The notes: a model not told the origin generated them from the letters alone. Numbered from the stretch's first letter, positions 36,149 through 45,032 are shown. The stretch: 64,000 nt of DNA from Halorubrum saccharovorum DSM 1137 (GCF_000337915.1 NZ_AOJE01000057.1:78719-142718); one strand, 5' to 3'. A program made the numbers and translations.

Positions 36149-36171
36149 TTGAGGTACGGGCACTATCTCAA
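36149..36171. promoter_or_regulatory. Inverted repeat upstream of the HMA-ATPase operon
   Basis: TTGAGGTA-CGGGCAC-TATCTCAA is an 8-bp inverted repeat with one mismatch, six bases before the ATG at 36178. AT-rich TAAAAAATAC just upstream (about 36135-36145) is the probable TATA box, so the repeat covers the transcription start. It is a good operator candidate for the divergent CxxC regulator. Confidence 0.6.
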
Positions 36172-36177
36172 ACTGTA

Positions 36178-36393
36178 ATGAGCGACACAACCCAATTCCG
36201 CGTCCTCGACTTCGACTGCCCGACCTGCGCGAGTACCGTCGAACGCGCCCTGTCGAACGTCGACGGCGTCCAGCACGTCGAAGTCCACTACGCGACCGGC
36301 CGCGTCGAGATCGAGTACGACGACAGCGTCACTGACCCCGACGCCTTCGCAGAGACCATCGAAAACCAGGGGTACACTCCCCAGCCCGCCTAA
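36178..36393 (+). CDS. HMA-domain metal chaperone
   Basis: 71 residues, one HMA domain with FDCPTCASTVERAL as metal site (CxxC, with FDCPTC rather than the GMTC of copper chaperones) and closing ENQGYTPQPA. FDCPxC-type sites are seen in HMA domains of Zn/Cd/Co-type systems. It precedes the CPG ATPase by four bases, so it is the detached N-terminal metal domain of that pump. Confidence 0.9.
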   Translation: MSDTTQFRVLDFDCPTCASTVERALSNVDGVQHVEVHYATGRVEIEYDDSVTDPDAFAETIENQGYTPQPA

Positions 36394-36397
36394 CACT

Positions 36398-38317
36398 ATG
36401 AACAAACAATCGATCACGCAGTACTACCGGAACCACCGGAAGGCCATCGTCACGGCGACGAGCGGCCTGCTGTACGGCGGTGGCTGGAGTCTCGGCTACC
36501 TCACGAGTTTCGAGATGGCAAGCGCCGCCATCCTCGTCCTCGCGACGGTCGTGGGTGGCTACGACATCGCCAAGACCGCTTACCACGAGGTCACCAACCG
36601 GACGCTCGGCATCAAGACGCTGGTGACGCTGGCCGCCATCGGTGCTATCGTCATCGGGGAGTACTGGGAAGCCGCCGCCGTCGTCTTCCTGTTCAGCCTT
36701 GGCAGCTACCTCGAAGGCCGGACGATGCGGAAGACCCGGACGGCACTTCAGGAGCTACTGGAGATGACGCCCGACACGGCGACCGTCCGTCGCGACGGGA
36801 CACTCCAAGAGGTCTCCGCCCGCGATGTCGAAGAGGGCGAAGTCGTCGTCGTAAAGCCGGGCGGGAAGATCCCGGTCGACGGAACCGTCGTCGACGGCGA
36901 GAGCGCAGTCAACCAGGCGCCGGTCACCGGCGAGAGCGCGCCCGTCCACAAGGCCGACAGCGACGAGGTGTACGCCGGGACGGTCAACCAGGAGGGTGCG
37001 CTAGAAATCCGGACGACGGGAGCGGGATCGGATACGACTCTCGAACGGATCATCCGTCGCGTCGAGGAGGCCCAGGAGGCTCAGTCGCCCACGGAGAGTC
37101 TCATCGACCGGTTCGCGAAGTACTACACGCCGGCCGTCATTGCCCTGGCTATCGGCGCGTACGCGGTCACGCAGAACGCGATCCTGTCGCTGACGCTGCT
37201 GGTCATCGGCTGTCCGGGCGCGCTGGTCATCGGGCCACCGGTCAGCATCGTCTCGGCCATCGGTAACGCCGCCCGGTCGGGCGTGCTGATGAAGGGCGGC
37301 GAACACCTCGAACGCGCCGGCAAGATCGATCTCGTCGCCTTCGACAAGACGGGGACGCTCACGAAGGGCGAGACCACCGTCTCCGACATCGAGGGGTTCG
37401 GCGTCGCCGCCGCCGACGTCCTCTCGCTCGCAGCGACCGCCGAGAAGAAGAGCGAACACCACCTCGCGGACGCCATCGTCGACATGGCCCGCGAACGCCA
37501 GACGGCTGCGACGGACGGTGGAGCGACGGTCGCCCAAGCGGACGATACGGACGTGGGGCGCAGGTCGGTCCCCGATCCCGACGACTTCGACGTGGTCGCC
37601 GGCAAGGGCGTCATCGCCCATGCCGATGGCCAGGAAGTCGTCGTCGGCAACCGCGCGCTGCTGGACGACCGCGACGTCGATGTCCCCGATCGGGTCGCCG
37701 ACTACGTCCGCGAGCGTGAGGGGCGCGGCGAGACAGTCGTCCACGTCGTTCGGGACGGGGACATCATCGGCGCGATTGCGATGCGGGACGAGCTCCGGGA
37801 GGCCGCTCCTGGGGTCGTCGCGGCGCTCCAAGACGCTGGCATCGAGACGGTGATGCTCACCGGCGACAACGAGCGGACGGCCGCTGCCGTTGCCGAGGAG
37901 GTCGGTATCGACGAGTACCGTGCCGAACTCCTCCCTGAGGACAAGCAGTCCGTCATCGAGGGCTACCAGGCCGACGGCCACGTCGTCGCGATGGTCGGCG
38001 ACGGCATCAACGACGCGCCATCGCTGGCGACCGCCGACGTCGGCATCGCGATGGGTGCTGCGGGGACGGACACCGCCATCGAGACGGCTGACATGGCGTT
38101 GATGGCCGACGATCTCGAACGGATCCCGTACGCGGTCAAACTCAGCAAGGCGACGCGCTGGAACGTCCTCGAGAACGTCGGGCTCGCGGTGCTGACCGTA
38201 ACCGTCCTCCTCGCGGGCGTGCTCACCAGCTACGTCACTCTCGCGTCGGGAATGCTGGTCCACGAGGCCAGCGTCCTCCTCGTCATCCTCAACGGGATGC
38301 GACTGCTCCGCTACTGA
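36398..38317 (+). CDS. P1B-type metal ATPase with CPG motif
   Basis: 639 residues, no N-terminal HMA (supplied by the gene before). Actuator motif PVTGESAPV, metal site GCPGALVIGPPVS (Cys272; CPG instead of CPC/CPH/SPC), DKTGT (Asp316), SEHHLADAI in the nucleotide domain and GDGINDAPSL. CPG variants form a separate group related to the Zn/Cd/Pb pumps, with poorly known substrates. The six- to eight-helix layout is normal. The operon of HMA, ATPase and FmdE-like protein faces the CxxC regulator. GC content is higher than in the copA region, suggesting separate acquisition. Confidence 0.92.
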   Translation: MNKQSITQYYRNHRKAIVTATSGLLYGGGWSLGYLTSFEMASAAILVLATVVGGYDIAKTAYHEVTNRTLGIKTLVTLAAIGAIVIGEYWEAAAVVFLFSLGSYLEGRTMRKTRTALQELLEMTPDTATVRRDGTLQEVSARDVEEGEVVVVKPGGKIPVDGTVVDGESAVNQAPVTGESAPVHKADSDEVYAGTVNQEGALEIRTTGAGSDTTLERIIRRVEEAQEAQSPTESLIDRFAKYYTPAVIALAIGAYAVTQNAILSLTLLVIGCPGALVIGPPVSIVSAIGNAARSGVLMKGGEHLERAGKIDLVAFDKTGTLTKGETTVSDIEGFGVAAADVLSLAATAEKKSEHHLADAIVDMARERQTAATDGGATVAQADDTDVGRRSVPDPDDFDVVAGKGVIAHADGQEVVVGNRALLDDRDVDVPDRVADYVREREGRGETVVHVVRDGDIIGAIAMRDELREAAPGVVAALQDAGIETVMLTGDNERTAAAVAEEVGIDEYRAELLPEDKQSVIEGYQADGHVVAMVGDGINDAPSLATADVGIAMGAAGTDTAIETADMALMADDLERIPYAVKLSKATRWNVLENVGLAVLTVTVLLAGVLTSYVTLASGMLVHEASVLLVILNGMRLLRY

Positions 38318-38345
38318 CCACGAGACACGATCACAACCACAACTC

Positions 38346-38999
38346 ATGACATCGAATTCGACTGCGACTGACACGACCCAGACGAGAACCAATTGGCAGG
38401 TCGACTACGACGTCGACCCGATCGAAATCCGCGACCCCGTCGCGGAGGCCCTCGGCGTCCTCGAACCGGGCGAGCCGTTCGTCGTCACCTATCGGGACGC
38501 GGTGAAAGAAGCGGGCCACTCCTGTCCGACAGCCTCGGGCGCCTACCGGATCGCCCAGCTCGGGCTCGACCCCCTGTATCCCGACGGCTATCCAGTCCGG
38601 AGCGAAATCGAGGTCCAGACGGCCGGCCCGCAGGACGATGCCGCGTACGGCGTGATGAGCCGCATCATCTCGTACGTGACTGGCGCGACCGGCGATGACG
38701 GATTCAGCGGGCTCGCCGGCGGCCATGGCGGCCGCCGCGACCTCCTCGTCTTCGACGCGTTCGACCCGGACACGGCGGACCCGACGTTCCGGTTCCGGCG
38801 AACCGACACGGACGAGACCGTCGAAGTGGCCTACCACGTCAGCGACGTTCCTGGCGGTGGACCCGCGATCGGGAACCTCCAGGGGATTCTCGACGGATCG
38901 GCAAGCGACCAGCAACGGGAGGCCTTTGCTGACGCCTGGCACCGCCGGGTACAGGTCGTCCTCAGCGACGACTCGCTGTTCACCGTCGACGCGGTGTGA
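38346..38999 (+). CDS. FmdE-like metal-binding protein
   Basis: 217 residues. The central part KEAGHSCPTASGAYRIAQLG, then DPLYPDGYPVRSEIEV, and later YGVMSRIISYVTGATGDDGF match FmdE/GyrI-like domains, in which His and Cys bind a metal. FmdE was named from formylmethanofuran dehydrogenase operons, but this stand-alone version occurs in non-methanogens and its reaction is unknown. It follows the CPG ATPase by 28 bases in the same operon, so a role in delivery or trapping of the same metal is likely. Confidence 0.8.
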   Translation: MTSNSTATDTTQTRTNWQVDYDVDPIEIRDPVAEALGVLEPGEPFVVTYRDAVKEAGHSCPTASGAYRIAQLGLDPLYPDGYPVRSEIEVQTAGPQDDAAYGVMSRIISYVTGATGDDGFSGLAGGHGGRRDLLVFDAFDPDTADPTFRFRRTDTDETVEVAYHVSDVPGGGPAIGNLQGILDGSASDQQREAFADAWHRRVQVVLSDDSLFTVDAV

Positions 39000-39035
39000 A
39001 CGCGACGGTCTACCCCTCACACTCGAAATATGTTA

Positions 39036-40271
39036 CTACGGTATACTATCGATCTCCTCGAGCGCCTCAGTAGCGACATCACCGAGTTCTCCGGCCTCGA
39101 TATGTGAATACCGCTCTCTCACCATCTCCTCCGAATTGTCGAGATACCGGGCGGCAACCGTGTATCCGAATGCTCGAACGAGAACTTCACCCATTCCACG
39201 CCGGCCGCCGTGTGGAGCAAGGTAATCGTGTTTCGGATGGTCGATGTCTATCTCTGCAGCTTCTGAGAGCCGTTGGAGAATCGATCGTGTGCCGTCCGTC
39301 GTAATCGAGGGCGGTCGAATATCCTCATCGAGCGCCAGGAGGAGGTCGCGAGCGTACTCCCCACGGCGTTCGGCGATTGCCTCCGTATGTTCCCCTCGGT
39401 CGGCGAGCTCATCTTGGACGAGCCCTGCGAGCGTCCGCTGGTCAAACGTGGGAAACACCGGCCAGCGCTCCGTCGGTGGGTCCATCAGTTTTCGGTAGCT
39501 CCGCAGCGGCGAGATTACCGGATCGGGGAGACTGGCGGCGTCCCACTGCTGTTTCTTCCGGTAGACGTCCATACTCCCATCGTCGAGGGAGAGGTCCTCC
39601 CAGCGGACGCCGCGCCGGCGCGGGTCGTTTGGATCTCGGAGGAGTTCGCCAACGCGGACGGCGGTGTACGCGAGGACGAACACCAGAGCCCGGTCACGAG
39701 CCGCCTTCAGCGCCGCGTAGCGTGCTCGCTGCTTGTCGAGGGGATCAGTATCCTCCGGGAGTGTCGTGAATGCCTCGACGGCGTCGCGGGCCCGTTCGTC
39801 GGCGTGGCGGGTGAGGGCGTGGCGCTGTTCGGACGTCCAGGCCTGCTGGTCACCGGGCTTGCGGCCGTCATCCTCGGGCAGCGGCGCCATCGCACTGGCC
39901 CGCTGCGCGTAGTGGGCCTCAAGATATCCCTCGTTGACACACCACCCACACCACGCAGAGATATAGCGGTAATAGGTTTGTACCGTGTTCTGCTTGAGTC
40001 CCCGATCTCCCCCGAGATGCCGAGCGTACTCCCGGAACACGCGTTCGTCGAGATCGTCAAAGGTGGGCTCCCGGTCGACGTCGTCGGGGACGATCCCGGT
40101 CCAGTCGTCGTCGCCGCGGTCGCCGGCGGCCCACTCGGCGAACCGCTCGAGCTCGCGGGCTGCGTTTCGTCGATAGTTCCCACCGTCGCCACCGCGACCC
40201 TTCCCCTTGTCCTGGAGATACCGTTCGAAGGAGCTCGCGAGTGACCGATCGGCGCGTTCTCGGGGTGTCAT
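39036..40271 (-). CDS. Tyrosine recombinase (integrase/Xer-type)
   Basis: 411 residues. An N-terminal SAM-like DNA-binding part (FREYARHLGGDRGLKQNTVQ) precedes a catalytic domain with Arg in AYTAVRVGELL, APHGGRRGMGEVL (HxxR box, with His-Gly-Gly-Arg) and the nucleophile Tyr388 (RERYSHIEA). It is longer than XerC/D by an insert of some 80 residues. No tRNA or att-like duplication is visible near it, so it may resolve plasmid multimers or invert DNA rather than integrate at tRNA. It overlaps the upstream gene by four bases (ATGA). Confidence 0.92.
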   Translation of the reverse strand: MTPRERADRSLASSFERYLQDKGKGRGGDGGNYRRNAARELERFAEWAAGDRGDDDWTGIVPDDVDREPTFDDLDERVFREYARHLGGDRGLKQNTVQTYYRYISAWCGWCVNEGYLEAHYAQRASAMAPLPEDDGRKPGDQQAWTSEQRHALTRHADERARDAVEAFTTLPEDTDPLDKQRARYAALKAARDRALVFVLAYTAVRVGELLRDPNDPRRRGVRWEDLSLDDGSMDVYRKKQQWDAASLPDPVISPLRSYRKLMDPPTERWPVFPTFDQRTLAGLVQDELADRGEHTEAIAERRGEYARDLLLALDEDIRPPSITTDGTRSILQRLSEAAEIDIDHPKHDYLAPHGGRRGMGEVLVRAFGYTVAARYLDNSEEMVRERYSHIEAGELGDVATEALEEIDSIP

Positions 40272-40726
40272 GGTTCCTCGTTCGCGTACTGGTAGGTCGG
40301 ACGGACGTCCTCAAGGAGCTCTTCGACGATTTCCCAGAGAATCAGGGAGGGAGTCTCGTGTTCGAAGGTGATCCCCCAGCGGTCCTCCGTATCGGCGACT
40401 GAGTACTGGAAATGCGTCCGTCCCAGATCGGGATGGTCTTCGTCCTGGTGCCAGCCGGCGTGAAAGCCCGTGTTCGGATCGGTGTAATTGATACGGAACC
40501 AATCATGTGGCTCCTGCCGGTACCACTTGATGGACAGTTCCGGCGACTCAGGCCCTGTCGAAGGGTCGAGACGGGCTGGATCAAACCGTGCCCGCAGCTG
40601 TTTGGCCTCGATATCATCAGGAACGAACTCGACTGTCGTGATCTGTGGCACACGGTCGAGGACGTCCCGCTTTAGCTGGGCGTAGAAGTTTGCGTTCGGG
40701 TCACCACCGGGATGCGGGACCGACAT
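40268..40726 (-). CDS. Unknown protein coupled to recombinase
   Basis: 152 residues, soluble and acidic. Features: VPQITTVEFVPDDIEAKQLR, then LSIKWYRQEPHDWFRINYTD and a DEDHPDLGRTHFQYSV stretch with several Trp/Tyr/His. I have seen this kind of protein beside DUF7342-type winged-helix genes in haloarchaea, possibly a toxin-like partner, but the function is unknown. It lies three bases after the regulator gene and shares ATGA with the recombinase, so the three are one operon. Confidence 0.75.
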   Translation of the reverse strand: MSVPHPGGDPNANFYAQLKRDVLDRVPQITTVEFVPDDIEAKQLRARFDPARLDPSTGPESPELSIKWYRQEPHDWFRINYTDPNTGFHAGWHQDEDHPDLGRTHFQYSVADTEDRWGITFEHETPSLILWEIVEELLEDVRPTYQYANEEP

Positions 40727-40729
40727 CCG

Positions 40730-41269
40730 TCAGCTACTGGCCTCGGCAGGCTCTGTTGTCGGAGCGAGGAAGTCCCATTCTCGGATGGCGAACCCAACGA
40801 TCTGGATACGCCGCTGAAGATGCTCCCACTCACGGGCAATCTCACGGCGACTATCTTCCTCCTCAGCGTCAAGGGACTCGTCAGCGAGCGTCCCGCGAAG
40901 CTGGTTCGGTGACTCAACGCCGAATTCGTCCTCCCAGTCGCGAATCTGCGTCTTCATATCGGCGAGACGGTCCGTGAGCTCCTCGACAGTGTGGCCGCTG
41001 TCTCGAAGACGCATCGCCTCCTGCATCGCTTGGCGGCGATAATCAGGGTAATACGTCGTGTGAGTACCGCTTTCGTCACGATGGAGGATGCCATCGTCGA
41101 CGAGCCGTTCGAGGACGCGTTTGGTCGGCTCGTGTGACCAGCCCGCTTCGGAAGCGATCCAGTTGGCTGTCCGCGGCTCCGACAGCTGCCGAGCAACCAT
41201 CCGCACGCGGTCTTCACCCGTGGTCTGGCGTTCCATCAGACCCTCGGAGTTCGATTCATCTTCGGTCAT
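40730..41269 (-). CDS. DUF7342-like winged-helix protein
   Basis: 179 residues from ATG at 41269; a later ATG (MERQTTGED) is an alternative. Winged helix: QLSEPRTANWIASEAGWSHE, then TKRVLERLVDDGILHRDESG and THTTYYPDYRR. A coiled-coil-prone helix follows (LRDSGHTVEELTDRLADMKT), ending with a hydrophobic patch (IVGFAIREWDFLAP). It is the first gene of the recombinase operon and probably regulates it. An antitoxin role towards the next gene is possible. Confidence 0.8.
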   Translation of the reverse strand: MTEDESNSEGLMERQTTGEDRVRMVARQLSEPRTANWIASEAGWSHEPTKRVLERLVDDGILHRDESGTHTTYYPDYRRQAMQEAMRLRDSGHTVEELTDRLADMKTQIRDWEDEFGVESPNQLRGTLADESLDAEEEDSRREIAREWEHLQRRIQIVGFAIREWDFLAPTTEPAEASS

Positions 41270-41810
41270 ACAACATCGTTCGGGCTTTGTCTTAATATAG
41301 GTTGAGGCCATTAGTTCTATATCGAATCGACTTCTTCGCCATCGCCCCGATCTCAGCTGTGGGTAGCCAGAGTAAACACGGAGCCCGGTCTTGGCGGCTC
41401 TACCCTGGGGGAAGCGCCGTTCTGAGCCGGTTGCAGCATTCGTGCTTCACCGACGGCGGCGGGGTACTTCAAAGTGGTCGTGATTACCAGCGTAATCAGT
41501 ATCACTTTAGAATTCAGAGGTATCGATAGATTTCGGAGTGTAGGTGCCTCAGATGACCGATTACCGTACAATAGAATGATTATATATCCTATAGCGCTAT
41601 ACAGAAACTTGGCCGGGGGAAGTTGAGACTACAGCGGGTTTAGCGGGTGTGAGATGCGTGATTTCGACTGAATCGGTGCGCAGATATCGGTTGGATGATG
41701 CCTCCGAGATCGGTTTCATGTCGGTCATCGAACTATTTCGGGAAATGACCGAAGTTCGCAAGAGCGCTGCCGCTCACGAGTCGGGGCACCCTCTGAGTCT
41801 CAGATGGTCG
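41270..41810. other. Intergenic region with an interrupted palindrome
   Basis: About 540 bases between the recombinase operon and the IS4-type transposase. No coding frame is supported. It holds the palindrome listed at 41471-41508 and probably one end of the IS4 element, which I could not define. Confidence 0.4.
41471..41508. repeat. 38-bp interrupted palindrome
   Basis: Outer arms AAAGTG (41471-41476) and CACTTT (41503-41508) and inner arms TGATTAC (41481-41487) and GTAATCA (41492-41498) are perfect inverted repeats around a CAGC centre. Two nested arms suggest paired binding sites for a recombinase or regulator. It lies about 200 bases upstream of the recombinase operon. Confidence 0.6.
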
Positions 41811-43481
41811 CTACCCGATCCCTGTCTCCTGCCGGAGCAATGTCAGCGTGTTCTGCGCCGTTACAACGGGTTCACGATCGTACACACCACCATTCTCACA
41901 CTGAAACAGCATATCGATCCCGCGCCAGATCGAATACAGGAGACACGCAAACGCGAAATAAAAGAATCGCAGCACGAAATCTTTCGACGTTGTCGCTGCC
42001 ATGAACCGCTTGATCGACTTGTAGCCTCGCTCAATGTCCCAGCGTTTCCCATATTCTGTGATGGCGCTGGGGTCGCCGTTGGTCATAAACACGGCGTACT
42101 GCCCGTGATCCGTCCGGTCTGAGTTCTTCTTTCGACGGTACTGGAGCGTCGTCTCGTGCCACTCGTTGTTGCCCAGATGGAGTTTGCGGTCGGTGACGTA
42201 GCGGTCTTGGTCGCGCTGAAGCAATCGTTTGGCCTGAGCTTTCTCGCTGGTGTGCATCCGCTTTGGCACAACATACGTGACGCCCCGGTCGGCTATCGCT
42301 TCGAGAATATGCTGGCTGTCGAACTCCCGGTCCATGAACACGCGGTCAACGTCGACAAGCCCCATTGCCGAATCGAGGAGATCCTCGACGATCTCTAGGC
42401 GGGTGTCACCCTTCCGGATGGGACGTGCGTCGAGAACCAGTGGTACGGAATCACCGACGAGCTGGACGGTCGCCCACTGATAGGCGTACTCGGCGGTCTT
42501 CTCTTTCGTGCCGATAATCTTGTCTTCGTGGCCCGTCCGGTCACCGGTGAACGGGTCGGCTTCCGTCGTGTCGATAGCGATACAGCTACGCTGGTACAGG
42601 CTTCGCATCTGGGCCGTCCGATTGACGAGTCGCTGGGCAGCCTCGCGATACATCTCACGGATGCGCTCGATAGACAGGGATCGTATCTGGTCTCGATGAT
42701 TATGGCCGAGAGGCGTCCGCTCGCGTGTCGTGTCGTAGCGGAAGCTGCGGGCGCCCTCATTGGCAGCGAGGTTCTCTTGAAGGCCGAGATACGTTTGAAG
42801 ATTCCAAAACGCGTTCTCGTGGATAGCACAACCACTCGCGCGGTCGAGCGAAAACACCGGATAGACGAGGTGGCTGACGTGAGTTGTGAGCTGTTGTTTG
42901 CGCTCGAACGCAGATGGGCCGGTCGTCTCGTCGTCATCGGTCTGGCGACGCGGAATTGTACGCGGCGGGGTGCGTGGAACCGAGACCCCAGCGTCGGACG
43001 CCTTGAAGAGGATCGTCCGCGCGGCAGTTTCGATACACTCGCGGAGGTCGGAGGTGAACCGATAGTGCCAACTCCGCCAGAGCGTCGACTGGTCGGGCAC
43101 AGTCTCGAACCCGAGGCGACGGCGGAGAGAGGGTCGGTCTCCCAGATACGAGCAGAGTGCCGTTTCGTGGTCCCACCCGTAGAGTTCCTTGAGGAGAAAC
43201 CCCCGGAATAGCGCCTTCATCTCGTAGGTCGTACTCCCAGCGTAGCGATCGTGAGCGTCGAATTCGACGTAGGCTAGTGGCCAGTGAGCGACGAACGCTT
43301 CGATAGAGTCGTGGGCGTCGTGGTCAAACCAGACGGTCGCGAGGACCCGGACATCTTCAGCAAGGCCGGTTGTTGAACTCCGGTCGTAGAGGGGCGTCGC
43401 ACGATAGGCTGGCCAGTCGTAGTAGGACGTCTGGGCGATGCGACGGTACACAGCACGTCGAGAGGATCGTGTCGGTGTCAT
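41811..43481 (-). CDS. IS4-family transposase
   Basis: 556 residues. Catalytic residues are Asp in CIAIDTTEADPF, Asp in VFMDREFDSQHI and Glu in the closing segment YGKRWDIERGYKSIKRFM. That segment fits the IS4 signature Y-x2-R-x3-E-x6-K exactly. The N-terminal DUF772-like part (YEMKALFRGFLLKELYGWDH) recognises the ends. The gene is uninterrupted and of full length, so the element may be active. I could not find its terminal inverted repeats by eye. Confidence 0.85.
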   Translation of the reverse strand: MTPTRSSRRAVYRRIAQTSYYDWPAYRATPLYDRSSTTGLAEDVRVLATVWFDHDAHDSIEAFVAHWPLAYVEFDAHDRYAGSTTYEMKALFRGFLLKELYGWDHETALCSYLGDRPSLRRRLGFETVPDQSTLWRSWHYRFTSDLRECIETAARTILFKASDAGVSVPRTPPRTIPRRQTDDDETTGPSAFERKQQLTTHVSHLVYPVFSLDRASGCAIHENAFWNLQTYLGLQENLAANEGARSFRYDTTRERTPLGHNHRDQIRSLSIERIREMYREAAQRLVNRTAQMRSLYQRSCIAIDTTEADPFTGDRTGHEDKIIGTKEKTAEYAYQWATVQLVGDSVPLVLDARPIRKGDTRLEIVEDLLDSAMGLVDVDRVFMDREFDSQHILEAIADRGVTYVVPKRMHTSEKAQAKRLLQRDQDRYVTDRKLHLGNNEWHETTLQYRRKKNSDRTDHGQYAVFMTNGDPSAITEYGKRWDIERGYKSIKRFMAATTSKDFVLRFFYFAFACLLYSIWRGIDMLFQCENGGVYDREPVVTAQNTLTLLRQETGIG

Positions 43482-43612
43482 CGGACAGCGCTACTGTAAC
43501 CGACGACAAAAGCTACTTTGGTGAAACACCCACTCGACAGTGCTCAATACAGCACCTGCGTGGATTGACGCACAACCCGGCCAGTAAAGTGTAGTGTGAG
43601 CGAACGACCACT

Positions 43613-43957
43613 ATGCGACGGTCTATTCGGTACGCCCTCTCGACGGTTGTCGGTCTGGGAGTGATGACGCCGGTGGTAATTGTCGGTGGCAGTAGCCTCA
43701 GCGTCCTCGTAGCGATTCCGTTCATATACGGGGCGACAACAGAGCTCATGCTCGACAATCTCACAAAATTTCAACAAACTATGCGTGGCGAGTCACGGAA
43801 GATAGGGATGATTGGCGCCGGTATCAGCGCTGGAAGCACAACCGGCCTGCTACAACAGTCAGTCGCAGTAGGAATTGTGGGATTCGGGCTATTCATTTTC
43901 GGCATAGCGCTGACCATCGCAGATCCTGTAATCGTTGTAGACCCTGACAGTCAGTAG
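43613..43957 (+). CDS. Small membrane protein next to an IS end relic
   Basis: 114 residues, four hydrophobic stretches (about 5-25, 28-45, 62-78 and 82-105), giving a compact membrane protein. I do not recognise it. Its stop is some 60 bases before a relic of the IS5-type right end (44019-44066), the same arrangement as the small membrane gene at 44744-44944. Confidence 0.55.
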   Translation: MRRSIRYALSTVVGLGVMTPVVIVGGSSLSVLVAIPFIYGATTELMLDNLTKFQQTMRGESRKIGMIGAGISAGSTTGLLQQSVAVGIVGFGLFIFGIALTIADPVIVVDPDSQ

Positions 43958-44018
43958 ACCGGTACGGCTCGCGGTAACGAGCTGTATTGAGTGTTAAATA
44001 CGCACCTTCCAACAACCA

Positions 44019-44066
44019 GTTGTTTCAGGCAAGAACCTATCTGAAGAAGAGGATTTCGACAGAGCC
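44019..44066 (+). repeat. Relic of the IS5-type element right end (1)
   Basis: Reads GTTGTTTCAGGCAAGAACCT ... GGATTTCGACAGAGCC and matches the right end of the intact element (46941-46989: AACTGTTTCAGGCAAGAATA ... GGATTTCAACAGAGCC) with few differences. No transposase gene lies to its left within range. Confidence 0.75.
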
Positions 44067-44139
44067 GAGCGTCATAAATCCAAACCGTTTTGATTGGGTA
44101 ATTCATCCTCTTATTTAACCGGCTGTTATAATCTCGCTT

Positions 44140-44649
44140 ATGAACCAATTCCAAATTCTTCCGGGAAATTGTGTGGTACATGATAACCATATCGAGATCG
44201 AAAGTAACAAAATCACTAGAGCTAAGCGTCTCCTGAAAAATAGCTATACACTACAAATAATTCTGTCAACAACAGCTCTCTATCTGATATTGTCTATTGT
44301 TTTTAATTCTAGTATATTTATCCGAGAAGTCGCGGTAAATGGCTTAGTTAGCGGTGTACTTTTAGGAGTCTTATTATTATCAGGAAAATACATTTACAAT
44401 AGGTATTTTGGAGTCTCTGACAAAACTAAAATTGAGCTTGGAACAATCCAACAGATCATCTTATCCAAATCAAATAAGATCGGTCACCCACACATGATCA
44501 TACAGTATCAGGAGAATGACTCTGAAAAACTCCGAGTAGTTCAATTGATGCCGACGTGGTCTAAGAGTGAAACAGGTACTCTATCAGATGTTGAAGATAT
44601 TTTAGTCCAAAATGGGTTGAATGTGAAATATCGTGAGGATCTTGAGTAA
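44140..44649 (+). CDS. Membrane protein of unknown function, AT-rich
   Basis: 169 residues. A soluble start of about 30 residues is followed by two or three helices (LQIILSTTALYLILSIVFNS, and VSGVLLGVLLLSGKYIYNR), then a beta-rich cytosolic part (MIIQYQENDSEKLRVVQLMP). Codon use is much richer in A/T than in the surrounding genes, a sign of foreign origin. It lies between two right-end relics of the IS5-type element. Function unknown. Confidence 0.6.
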   Translation: MNQFQILPGNCVVHDNHIEIESNKITRAKRLLKNSYTLQIILSTTALYLILSIVFNSSIFIREVAVNGLVSGVLLGVLLLSGKYIYNRYFGVSDKTKIELGTIQQIILSKSNKIGHPHMIIQYQENDSEKLRVVQLMPTWSKSETGTLSDVEDILVQNGLNVKYREDLE

Positions 44650-44743
44650 CTTTTTTTGACTTCAGCCGCGCAACCCCGGAAGTATCGACTGTAAATCGTT
44701 CAGTACAGGGAACGTATTTCCTATTGAAGTCAGTAATTGAAGT

Positions 44744-44944
44744 ATGAACGAGGTCCTCCGTTTCGACTTGGAGAATCCGTGGGTATACCTATTCACGAAC
44801 ATTGTTGTCTGGGTCGTAGTCGTTAGTACCATCCAAACGGTTCTCTTCGACGGTGAGTTGACTGGTGCGGTCATCAGGGGAACTGGCGGCGGTTTCGTTT
44901 GTGGAATTACGATGCTCTATCTCAGGAAAAAGGACTGGTTCTGA
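44744..44944 (+). CDS. Very small two-helix membrane protein
   Basis: 66 residues with two helices (VYLFTNIVVWVVVVSTIQTV, and AVIRGTGGGFVCGITMLYL) and a basic end (RKKDWF). It resembles small membrane proteins of prophage or plasmid DNA. Not recognised. It ends 30 bases before a second right-end relic (44975-45025). Confidence 0.5.
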   Translation: MNEVLRFDLENPWVYLFTNIVVWVVVVSTIQTVLFDGELTGAVIRGTGGGFVCGITMLYLRKKDWF

Positions 44945-44974
44945 CACATTCGGTCAATACGCAGTTCTCATTGA

Positions 44975-45025
44975 CAGGCTGTTTCAGACGATAATGTGTC
45001 TGAAGAAGAAGAGTTTAACAAAGCC
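44975..45025 (+). repeat. Relic of the IS5-type element right end (2)
   Basis: Reads CAGGCTGTTTCAGACGATAA ... GAGTTTAACAAAGCC. It keeps the GTTTCAG...TCTGAAGAAGA...AACAnAGCC pattern of the other copies, but is more diverged than the one at 44019. Confidence 0.65.
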
Positions 45026-45032
45026 ACAGAGC

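Noticed and set aside
37001-38392. Long minus-strand frame (463 codons) over the CPG ATPase
   Set aside because: Shadow frame of a GC-rich gene whose P-type ATPase motifs are intact on the plus strand.
39273-40244. Plus-strand frame of 323 codons
   Set aside because: Shadow of the tyrosine recombinase, whose catalytic residues are on the minus strand.
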